Positions 10,901 to 22,900 of a stretch of 64,000 nucleotides of DNA are shown piece after piece (the stretch's first letter is position 1; each line of letters opens with the position of its first letter). The notes beneath the pieces are model-generated. The model saw only the letters and a list, made by a program, of their open reading frames with translations. It made no database searches and had not been told where the DNA came from. This DNA is from Mesostigma viride. Lineage: Eukaryota; Streptophyta; Mesostigmatophyceae; Mesostigmatales; Mesostigmataceae. Where the stretch lies: NCBI GenBank assembly GCA_009746045.1, contig RPFO01000050.1:5521728-5585727 (forward strand), read 5' to 3'. The translations under genes were made by a program, and so were the position numbers.

Positions 10901-13900
10901 CCGCCCGCTGGTGCGTTGGTTGGATCTGGCTGCGCTTGCCCTTCGTTTGGGTGGGATCTGGTTGCGCTTGCCTTTTGTTTTGGTTGGATCTGGTTGCGCT
11001 TGCCTTTCGTTTTGGTTGGGTCTGGTTGCGCTTGCCTTTCGTTTTGGTTGGATCTGGTTGCGCTTGCCTTTCGTTTGGGTTGGATCTGGTTGCGCTTGCC
11101 TTTCGTTTTGGTTGGATCTGGTTGCGCTTGCCTTTCGTTTTGGTCGGGTCTGGTTGCGCTTGCCTTTCGTTTTGGTCGGATCTGGTTGCGCTTGCCTTTC
11201 GTTTTGGTTGGATCTGGTTGCGCTTGCCTTTCGTTTTGGTTGGATCTGGTTGCGCTTGCCTTTCGTTTTGGTTGGATCTGGTTGCGCTTGCCTTTTTTTT
11301 TGGTCGGATCTGGTTGTGCTTGCCTTTCGTTTTCGTTGGATCTGGTTGCGCTTGCCTTTCGTTTTGGTTGGATCTGGTTGCGCTTGCCTTTCGTTTTGGT
11401 TGGATCTGGTTGCGCTTGCCTTTTTTTTTTGTTGGATCTGGTTGCGCTTGCCTTTCGTTTTGGTTGGATCTGGTTGCGCTTGCCTTTCGTTTTGGTTGGA
11501 TCTGGTTGCGCTTGCCTTTCGTTTTGGTTGGATCTGGTTGCGCTTGCCTTTCGTTTTGGTTGGATCTGGTTGCGCTCCTTTTGTTCGTGCTCCACCTTGT
11601 TCTTGCGGTTGCCTCTATTTTCACGTTCACCTTTATGCCTGCGTTGATTGGTTGGTTGACTGTTGCGCCAGCATGCGTTGGGTTTTGCGCTGTTACGTTG
11701 ATTCTCGTGTGGTGACTTCTGCCACTGTCGTTTGAAAGCCTGCGGTTAGTGAGCGAATAGTTTGGTCGTCCTAGCACGGCTCTACTCCTTCATATTGAGC
11801 CAACGTGTGTAGCGCTTGGTGGCAGAAGGTGCCTTCTTTGGGCATGCCCATATCGTGGCATTGGACCAATGCAGCTTCTGTTCGTACGGTTTCTGTACCT
11901 TCATCCGTGCATCCTTTTGTCTCCCATGCATGGGCTCGCGCTCTGCTTCAGTTGGTAATAAATAATCTCGTCAATGGTCAGTTTGTGAATAGACATCTTG
12001 TGATGAACCACGCTGACTCCTTGTTGCACCCTTAACTATATCTAGCTATCCCCTAAACCCACAACCCAAAAGCCTACAGCCTTAACCCTTAACCCTTACC
12101 CCTGCAGCCCAAACCCTAAACCCTGAACCCTAACTAACTACAATTACTGCTATGTGTTTTCCCCCTTACTTCCGCCTCTGCCTTAAGAGCCCCATCTGTA
12201 ATCCCCATCTGTAACCCCCCCCCCCTTTGTAACCTACTGACCACCGCAGTCTCTATTCCCCCCCCGCACACACACACACCACCCCCCCAACCCCCAACCC
12301 CAACTTTACCGTTTCCTGCAGAGCGCTGAGGAGCACGCGCGACTGGTGGCAGAGGAGGTGCGGATGGTGGTGACGGGAGGGAGCAGTGAGCACGATGCGG
12401 ACGGCAGCAGTAGTCAAGGTCTGTGGAGTGGTCCAAGCAGGCATGGCACGGGAGGGGAGGGGAGGGGAGGGGAGGGGAGGGGAGGGGAGGGGAGGGGAGG
12501 GAGGGGGGGAGGGGAGGGGAGGGGAGGGGAGGGGAGGGGAGGGGAGGGGAGGGAGGGGAGGGGAGGGGAGGGAGGGGAGGGAGGGGAGGGGAGGGGAGGG
12601 GAGGGGAGGGGAGGGGAGGGGAGGGGAGGGAGGGAGGGGAGGGGAGGGGAGGGAGGGAGGGGAGGGAGGGGAGGGGAGGGGAGGGGAGGGAGGAGGGAGG
12701 GGAGGGGAGGGAGGGGAGGGAGGGAGGGGAGGGGAGGGAGGGGAGGGGAGGGAGAGGGGAGGGGAGGGGAGGGGAGGGGAGGGGAGGGAGGGGAGGGCAG
12801 GGGAGGGCAGGGGAGGGCAGGGGAGGGCAGGGGAGGGGAGGGGAGGGGAGGGGATATGAACCCGAATATAAACCATCCCCAGAACGTACCCCAGCCCTGG
12901 CACATACAAGTGTGGGTGGCTCTGCTGGTGGACTTGGTGGGTACGATGCCACCCAGCTATGGAAGTGAAAAATTGTTTTGATTAAGTTGTTTGATTTTTT
13001 TTGGCAGTGAGTTCGTGTCTGGGCGTGATCGAGATCGCCTCGTCATGACTTGTTTACATACCTTGCACCTATATCTCTGGCAGGCCCTGCTCTGAATGCC
13101 GTACTGATGGCTTGTTGATCGACTAGCACTTAAAATATGTAGCGGTCGGAGGCCTGCGCTGGTTGCCTCATACATGGTCACTGAAGTATATAGTAATGCC
13201 ATGCCTGCGGTGTTTGCCTCATTGGTATCAAGTACGATCATTGGTTGGTTAACAGTTAGCTATCTACTCATATAAGCGCGCGTGTCTCTACTCATGTAAG
13301 GTCACTTTTCTCTGTCCACGTAAGTGATGACCTATTTCACCCTCCCTGCTGCTCTTCTTCACTCCTCCCTGCTGTTTGTATCCACCGGCCCATGCTGCCC
13401 TTGTCGCCCAAATGGACCCGCGCGCTTGTCGCACCGCTCTTGCGGCGACAGGTGGCAGCGCCTCGTCCACCGATGGAAACCGCGACTCCTCAGCACACAA
13501 TGAGGCGGGGGTGAATGCTAATGAGGGCAGTGACGGGGCTAGGGTGGGTGGGTTGGAGTCGGAGTCGCAGCAGGCTGCTGCGCAAGAAGCTCTCGTGCGG
13601 GTAGTCACAGGGGAGGTGCTTGAGGGCACGCAGGGCGACGAGCGGGGGGAGGAGGAGGAGGTTGACGCGGCAGGGACCCAGCAGGGACGCGGGGCAGGCG
13701 CGGATGCGGCGGCTGGGGGGGAAGCTGGGGCAGCTCCGGGCAGGTTGGGCAAGGTGCGTGCGGTTGTGGTTATCATTATGGCCTTGTGTGGTGGTGGTGG
13801 TGGTCAAGGCCTGTCGTGGTGGTGGTGGTCTAGGCCTGTTGTGGTGGTGGTGGTCAAGCCCTGTTGTTGTTGCTGTGGCGGTGGTGGTCAAGGCCTGTTG

Positions 13901-16900
13901 TGGTGGTGGTGGTCAAGCCCTGTTGTAAGTTGTTGTTGGTGTGGTGGTGGTGGTCAAGGCCTGTGGTGGTGGTGGTGGTGGTGGTGGTCCAGGCCTGTTG
14001 TGGTGGTGGTGGTCAAGCCCTGTTGTTGTTGCTGTGGTGGTGGTGGTCAAGGCCTGTGGTGGTGGTGGTGGTCAAGCCCTCATGGCCATAGATTGTCACA
14101 GAAAAATGGCCCCACCACCCCCGGGGCTGTTTTCCTGGCCCGCTGTTGCTTCCCGTGTGGCTCAGTTGACCCGCTTCATAAGTTAGGTCGGACGGCACCA
14201 GTCCCATGGATGGGCGACATGACATGGCGTCGCCCCTGTGGACGTCGCCTGCATGTCGGCACTAGGGGGACGCGCGTGGAAGCCGTGCATGGGTGATGTA
14301 GATGCATTGGGGGGAGATGCCTGTCAGCGTGCTTGGGACGTACCATATGCATTGTTATATACGTCCAAACATACATGGGTGTCATCTTGCACGTGGGTAT
14401 TATCGTAGAAGTTGGCGCCTGGGTTGGTCGACGTGTTTGCATTTTAGTGAAGTTGCGCTTGTGCGCATGGGAAGATGCCAGTCAGTAGTCAACTGGCGCG
14501 TGTGTAAACTGTGTTATTGTCTAGGCGACTTATGCGTCAGTTTGCATTCCTTGGAAACTGTTGTATTGGTGACCGTGTGCAGGGTGGGGCCCCAGGTCGC
14601 AAGAAGCCAGCACAGAGGCTCCGCCCAGGGAGCCCAGAGGTGGGTAGACTGCCACCTGTCACCGTGCTGGCCTGCCAGCTGCCACTCTGTGTCCGATGGC
14701 TGCTACCTAAGCATTCTCTACCGGATTCGTGTGTCATATGCTGTTGATGTAAGCGGGGATGTGTTGCGGAGGGAACTTGCGCATCTGCACGAACGAGTGC
14801 ACAGTACAATCAATGAAGCCGTTGCACGAGTCATTCATGGATTTAGTGCTGGTTACATTATTATGGATTCAGTGCAGGATGTGTGCTGGATAACCATAGG
14901 CTTCCTCCTGTAATGATGCGAAGAGCCTTGCCGTCTGACAGAAGCTTAGGCAGCTCTGTTTAGAGCATTGCAGAGTGCTCATGTCATGGAGTAGTTGGAG
15001 TAGTTGGATTGCAGTTCTGAAGAATCGCAGGCCACCCCACAGCGCCCCATCGCTTGAGGTCCACCCGTAAGGCCGCCGCCTCCTGCAGGCACGCCCTTTC
15101 CTGGTTGTCTTGTCTCTGGTGTTTACACGTTGCGCTATCGCTGCTGATTTCCCAGGTTGTCCTATCTGTGGCGTTGACAGGTCTTCAACGTCTCTGGCGT
15201 TCCTAGAATGTCCTATCTGTGGCGTTCACAGGTCTTCAACGTCTCTGGCGTTCCTAGAATGTCCTATCTGTGGCGCTCTCATGCCTTCAACGTCTCTGGC
15301 GTTCCTAGAATGTCCTATCTGTGGCGTTCACAGGTCTTCAACGTCTCTGGCGCTCCTAGAATGTCCTATCTGTGGCGCTCTCAGGCCTTCAACGTCTCTG
15401 GCGTTCCTAGAATGCCTTGCCTCTGGCCTTGAGGGTGGCTTCAGAGGCGGCAGTAGAGGCTTATTTCAATAGGACCCTTTTTCCTTATGGGCCTCCTCAG
15501 GACATCCTTTTTCCTTATGGTTCTCGTTATCGTTGAGTGTAGCATTGTGGCTGGCTCATCGTTGGGTAGCTGGTGGTTGGCATACTCACCCCACGCGGCT
15601 GGGGGGTCTGGGACGTCTGGTTCACCTCAGCAGGTGTGCGAGCCTGGGGATGGGGACGGATTGCTGAGGTGCAACCAGCCCTTTGTAGTAAAGCTCTGCG
15701 TATCTTTGGATGCCTGTATCTGTGTACTACCGTGGTTAATGTCTGCAGGTAGAAGTCCTTCATGTCTGCAGCTTGTCAGAATGTAACCGTACATACGACA
15801 ATGCCAATGCAGCATGATTTTTCTCCTGCTAGTCTATTGACAACCCTGCCTTACCCTGGCAATACTTGTTACCTGCCGTCGTTCTGACAATATCTCATGA
15901 ACGTGCTAACACCCTGGCAATGCGTTTCATTGTGCATGGCAGCCGGTGCGCAAACTTTATCCTTACGACCGCAACTTCACGGGGCCAGCACCGCTGGAAG
16001 AGGACAGGTGAGCGTCCTTGCCAGTTGCTGTATATAGAACTCGTTGCCTTGCTGCAATTTTTTTGGTGTAGTTTTGCTGCCATTTTTTTTTTAACTTGTT
16101 GTAATTTTTTAGGAGCATATTGCCCTGGCAGTTGGCACCTCCCTTCGAGTGCTGCAGTCTCTGCAGGTAATGACCACCAGCCAGCCAGGCCTTCTCTACC
16201 TATCCTTCCAGATCTTCTGCCCATTTTTCTTGGGGACTCCCCCCCAACTCCCCCCCCACACACATTGTGGGCTTTGTGGCTGGTCGTGCATCTAGCAAGT
16301 CTGAACATAAGCCATGCACATCGAGCAACGCAAGTTGCCCTTTCCATTTCCATGGTTTCGCCCTCGGCTGCCTCAACCATGTGTTGTTTTTGCCCCACCC
16401 CCCCTTGATAGCTTCGTTGCCCATAGGTACCAACCTTTGTTGCCAATAGGTTGGTTGGAGCGAGGTGAATCAATGTATGAATTGGTTCACATCTGGAGAC
16501 GTGGCGGAGACCAGGGTTCGGGGCGGTACCCCGCACTATACCGTAACAACCCGGTGCTGGTACCCGGTATCGTTACTAACGATGCTGGTACCGGGTTGGG
16601 CTTCGAACCCTGGGTACTGGTACCGGGTGGGCTATCTCGGACACCTTCGGCTCTGTGCACATCAGCCCTAGGGTTGGACCCGGTACGAGCGGAACAACCC
16701 GGTACCAGTACCCAGTATCGTAAGTAACGATACTGGTACCGGGTGCCCAATGTTGAGCATTGCCCCGAACCCTAGTGTTGACATGTGGTAGATGCCAGGG
16801 ACCCGAAGTCTCACAAAGCGGGCCAGCTTTTGCGTGGCGGATGCCAGGAATCGCGGCGATTCCTGGCCCTCGAGCTATATCATTGGGCCAGCATGGGGCA

Positions 16901-19900
16901 TATTGAGTAGTCTTATTAAGCTCGCAGTATACCATGATTGCATCATATGCTCGCATCCATTGCTCCTCTTCTCCCCTCAATATAATATATCAAAGAAGTA
17001 AGGGCCCAAGTGCCTAGGGAGGGGTCGCGAAGCAATGGCCCCCTTGGATCGTGCCACAAAGAGCCGATCTTCCGGATTCATATGTGGCCTTAGCAAACTA
17101 GCTCTTCAGTTGCTGTGCCTAGTTCATCCGCGTGCACACATCCCTGCCCTGTTTTGCTTTTCCCTGTTTTTCTTTGCCTTACGCTTGGCCCAGGTACCAC
17201 GGCCCCCGCATCTCTCTGTCTTGGCTGGATGCCTGAAGACGCTCCCCCTCCCCCCCCCCCCCTCTCCCCTCTTGTCCCCCCCCTCACTTTTGCCCCCCTT
17301 TCTCCCACCCCGTTTGCCCCTCCTCCTCCCCCCCCCCTTCCCGTTCCTTTGCTCATTGCTTATTCCTCTCGTGCTGGTCTCTCGCTTGCCTGTTGCTGCC
17401 TCGCCACAGAATACAACGCCTGTTGCTTCATGCTGATTGTTTGTCGATTTTTGCTTGCTTGCTTGTTGCTGCAGGATTCGCTGTCTCGGGTCGATGTACC
17501 CCTGGTCCCCCTTTCGAGAGGATCCCTTTGTGGGTCTGGCCAGCAAGGCGGTGGCGTCATCCAAGCGTGCTGTACGCCAGCAGCAGCAACAGCCGCGGGG
17601 CCGGCGGGGAAGAGGGCGAGGTGTGGGGGGGGGGGGGGGGGGAAGAAGGCTAAATTGGAATGTGGGGGAAAGAAGTCTTACTTGAGGTTGGGAAATGGCC
17701 TGCTACCCTCGATGGTACTGTGCCCCGTTGAAATGCCTAAAGAAGCACCCACATGACCGTGATGCTGGGCGGCGCTATGCAATGCACCCGTGCTAATTGG
17801 TTGGACAGGCCTGTGCTTGGTATGAAAACTGGTATTGCCTGTTTCCATGTTTTCTGCGCCTTGGTGGAGGTGGTAGTCGTGCACTAGGGTTGCCTCATCA
17901 GCCCGGAGAACAGATGCTTGGCATTCTAGTATCTTCCATGGTCGATGATGCCTTCATCTGCCAGCAAGCCGATATTATTATCATTGTTATATTTATTATT
18001 ATTATTATTGTTATTCTTTTTATTATTACAGTATGCATGGCACCAAGGTATCGTCCATGATGCCTTCATCTGTCAGCGAGCCGACTGATGGCCTTATTAT
18101 AATCATTATTATTGTTATCGTTATCATCATTATTATTAGCGTTATTGTTATTATTATTATTATTATTATTATCGCGTTCTTCGCACGCCAACAACGAGGT
18201 TTCTGGTAGACATGCAGTAGGGAGACGTATCACCTCTCTCTCTGCCAATGCTGCGCTTGACGATACGTGGTACGGGTATATACGTGCCCCCCCCCCCCCC
18301 CCCCCCCCCCCCAAATACGGTTCTTTACGTGGGCCCCCGAAACTACGTGGGCAACTTACGCCCGTATATCCGACCATGGCTTCCCGTGTGTGATGGCGCA
18401 CACACAGAAGGAATGTTCTCACAGCCGCACTTGCATGGGTAGCCATGGGGGGAATTTATGGTCTTGAGTGACCTGCCATTTGTCGCATGACAGTAGCTGT
18501 GGCGGATATAGATGAAATATGATTCATATATATATTATATACTACTGTATGACATATATTATATACTACTGTAACGGATGCCCCTTCCTAGTCCCACACA
18601 CCACAGCAATGATAGTGTGCGTTGCCGCACGATGACCCCTCACATCTGACTCCCAACACCAGCGTCTGCTCACCAACGGTTGCTGCCACTGCTGTCATTG
18701 CGTTCATTCTGCATGGTTGCTGCCACCCCAATGGTGGCGGGGTGCAGATGGCGTGGCGGATGCCGGCACGGTTGAGGGCGCGCTGGGCCCCGAGGGCCAT
18801 GTTCACACGGATGTCATCCACGCCTATGTGCAGGCGCAGCACGCAGTCGCGCAGGTAAGCCACGGGATAGGATGCTTTAAATTCACAGCAACAATATGTA
18901 TATATATGCTAACTGCGGTAGAAGTATCAATTCATATACTTCACAATACAGTGCACGATCATCCACTGTACATAGTAGTAGAACAGTGTACATTCATCCA
19001 CGCCTACATGCATGTGCAGCATGTGGCCGTGCAGGTGAGCGAAGATTTTGTATATCTGTACTCCACTGTATGATGTACTTTACCATCATCCACATTTTAA
19101 GTCATTTACTAGCGATACAGTACAGTCAACACTACTAGGATACATCCATTATACCTAGGTGCAGGTGCAGCACGCGGTTGCGCAGGTGAGCACTGCACTT
19201 TCTTGATTCGGTGCGATAAATAAGGACAGGACTGCTGCGCTGTATTATTCGCTGCGATAGATAAGAAACAGCACTGCCTTGAAGTACTAGATCGTCATAT
19301 TGATAGAAGAAATGCGTAGATAGAAGAAATGCATTGATAGAAGAAATACATTTATAGAAGAAATACATTGATAGAAGAACTACATGGATAGAAGAACTAC
19401 ATTGATAGAGGAAATACATTTATAGAAGAAAAACATTGATAGAAGAAATACATAGATAGAGGAAATACATTGATAGAGGAAATACATTGATAGAAGAGAT
19501 ACATTTATAGAAGAACTACATGGATAGAAGAACTACATGGATAGAAGAACTACATTGATAGGACAAATGCATTGATAGAAGAAATGCATTGATGGAAGAA
19601 CTACATTGATAGAAGAACTACATTGATGGAAGAAATGCATTGATAAAAGAAATACATTGATAGAAGAACTACATTGATAGAAGAAATGCATTGATAAAAG
19701 AAATACATTTATAGAAGAAATGCATTGATAGAGGAAATGCATTGATAGATGAAATACATGGATAGAGGAAACACATTGATAATAGAACTACTTTCATTAG
19801 GCCCAAAGAGCCCCGCAACTCTGCCACCGTGACTCTGCTGTACTGGTGCACAGAGAATATACTTGGCACATCATCGATGCCACGGAAACAATCCTGCCAC

Positions 19901-22900
19901 GCGAAACAGGGCGGGGTGCGACACGAATGCGACCGCGGTGAAACTGTTGGAGACCGCCAAGGGGAAGCCTCCCATCGTTTTCGAGAACGAGGCCACCACG
20001 GTGGATGTCCGCGAGTGCGTGACCAACGCCTCCATCAAGAACAACTCCAAGATGCCGTCACATCGTGTCGTGGCCACGCTGGGGTTGACCAAGGGGAAGA
20101 AATTCCGGCATGGCAAGCACATCCTATACTCTGGTTGTCCAATATGGGTTGTGGTGAACGCGAAACAGGGCGGGGTGCGTCAGTGCCGGTGCAAGCTGGA
20201 CGCAGAGTCCAAGTGCCCCAACCACGAGGGCGTCGTCCTGCACCCTCTTACCTTGCTGCACGGTGCTTGTGGCGCTCACGACCACATCCAGGCTAACATG
20301 CCGCTGTCGCTCATGCCGGACAACTTGAGCGCGAGTTGAGGGATCCGCCCATCACAGGCGACAAGTTTGCCCTGCTGCTGGCGGAAAAAATCCTGCCACA
20401 TGGCATCCTGCATGGCCTCATCTAGCAAGGCAAACTCGTCGCCTGTGATGGGCGGATCCCTCAGCATCGCGCTCAAGTTGTCCGGCATGAGCGACAGCGG
20501 CATGTTAGCCTGCATGTGGTCGTGAGCACCACAAGCACCGTGCAGCAAGGTAAGAGGGTGCAGGACGACGCCCTCGTGGTTGGGGCACTTGGACTCTGCG
20601 TCCAGCTTGCACCGGCACTGACGCACCCCGCCCTGTTTCGCGTTCACCACAACCCATACTGGACAGCCAGAGTATAGGATGTGCTTGCCATGCCGGAATT
20701 TCTTCCCCTTGGTCAACCTCAGCGTGGCCACGACACGATGTGACGGCATCTTGGAGTTGTTCTTGATGGAGGCGTTGGTCACGCACTCGCGGACATCCAC
20801 CGTGGTGGCCTCGTTCTCGAAAACGATGGGAGGCTTCCCCTTGGCGGTCTCCAACAGTTTTACCGCGGTCGCATTGGTGTCGTTGATGATCACCTTGGAA
20901 GTGCTGCCGCAAGTGACGGACGGCTGGCCCTGGAACATGGCCGCCCGGGCGCACTTTATGGACAAAACTGCAAAGTCGCCTGGGCGGATGCTGGTCACGA
21001 CGCGGGCGGCTTCATCAAATAGAACCACCGGGACAGTGTTGCCGGCCCCATCCATCATCATCGAGAGACGGATTCGGCGCTTAGTTGAGTTGGGCGCGTT
21101 GTTGCGGTACACCGCCTTCACAATCCCCTGCACGTCGACGTACACGGTGGTTCGCAAGCCGTCGGCAAATTGCGCGTGCAACATGTGGATGTTCGTGCAA
21201 TGCCACGGCATATCCCGCGGAAATAAGTCGTCGTCCACTTCCCCGTCCACCGCCGTGAGGTCAGCGGTGTGAGAGATGGTGTAGTAGAAACTGCGCGTAC
21301 AGCAAATGTGCCAAAGTGTGCCAAGGTGGGAACAGTGATGCACGGAACAACAGCACACCGAAGAAGACGTAAGCGACCAAGGAAATGAAGGAAGGGAAGC
21401 GCTGCAGGCACTCGAGGAAAAGTCTGGGAATCACGTCAAATACAAGGTATCAGAGCAACGTGGAAAGGCTGGGACAGCCGGCGTGGCACTCACGCGTGAG
21501 CTGTGTTCCAATGCGCAATCTTCTTCACATTAGACCGAGCCCGCAGAATCTAGCCGATTGTGAACGACTTCTCGTTCACGTCCAACCCCAATGCCCGCCG
21601 CACGGGGTCCACATTGGCAACAACGTACAAGTCCTTCCCATCCTGTCCGACCAGCAGAAAGTTGTACGCAGTAGTCTCGGGTGTCTCGGGGTTGATGTAC
21701 ACGCCCACGTGGGCCAGGCGACCGACGAACTCGAATTCGAAATGCTTGGCCTTCTTCCGTCGGCGGCCATTGGGATTGGGAACGGCACGAACCAGTTCAG
21801 GCACGGCACGGCGGCTGGGGCCTGGCCCCGCGGGGGCATTGTCTGCCATAGATGAGAAGAGGGAAGCAGGGCATCGCTTGCCAGACAATGAGATCGAAAA
21901 CACGACGTGCTGGGTCGCAGCAAAACACAAGCGGGTCTGCCTGTAGATAATAACCGCGCTTGCAAAGCCAACCCGCTCACGGGGCGGGGATCAGTGACCA
22001 CTGACCACTGACGGTCGCCCGACCCCGCAGAAAGCAGGGAACAACCGACTTACAAGAGGTGGAGCCAGTGGAGCAGACGAAAATCCACGTGTGAGCTTCC
22101 TGCGCGTTTGTAACGGGATTCCGTTAATGGAAAGTTTGGTCCAACAGCCCAAAAGTTTGCGACGGTTATATCTGGAGCTCGCGAACACAGGACATCGCAG
22201 AGTTAGGCTCCTGCCGCAATTTGGGCATACGGACCTCTGCCAAATGGCTCATCTGGATGTAACGCACAAAAACCCTGATAATATGGACGCCGTGGTTTGA
22301 CCTTTTCGTGATTGGTCGCAACGAAATTTCGCGCAGCTCATTCGTCAAGCGGACTGTAAGTCGCGCCGCTGAGTCGTTGGAGCCGAAAGCCGTTCGAAAG
22401 AGTGTTAGCTAAAATTGTGCCAAGGCTGCGTTTTACAAATTGTAGTATATATGTTGATGGGTCACGAAGTTCTGATTTGACCCGAATTTGGAGGAACCTG
22501 GGCCGCCGCCCGCCCAACTTTGTGAAAATGTGCTGGCATATAACCAGGCGAAATGTGCCTTGGCTAGTATTCGTTTTTATCAGTAGTGACGACTAGCCAT
22601 GGCAGCTGGAACTGATTTTAGCGGATGTTACAAGCCTCCCCGAGTGCGGGGGGGCTTAGAATAAATATTATTCAGAAGCCGTGCGAGGGGGGTCGGCGTC
22701 CAAGTGGTCGTCTGAGGGTCAGGCTGTCACGGGGAACTAAATAGACCTGGTTGGCCAGAAATACGAATTTTGCTTCTCGACAGTTCGCGGGATGGTTTGT
22801 TTCTTGACGGCGTCGAGGGACCAAGGAGGCGGATTGGGTTAATGATTTTCAACAAATATGAGCAGCAAAATCGTAGCAACCCTGGGGTCGGGCTGCTTGA

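Noticed and set aside
10711-11777. Long frames on both strands ([12 protein letters not shown] and [12 protein letters not shown] repeats)
   Set aside because: A 32-bp stop-free minisatellite gives open frames on both strands; no codon bias or start context. The exon it follows ends at 10910.
12134-12981. Pro/Ser-rich and Gly/Arg/Glu-rich frames
   Set aside because: (GGGGA)n microsatellite read in several frames on both strands.
16510-16776. tRNA gene (TTCGAACCC resembles a B box)
   Set aside because: No acceptor stem or A box at the right distance; the region is a set of nested palindromes.
19863-20339. A separate plus-strand RPA-like gene
   Set aside because: It is the left arm of the palindrome, a mirror copy of the minus-strand RPA-like exon, without start or end.
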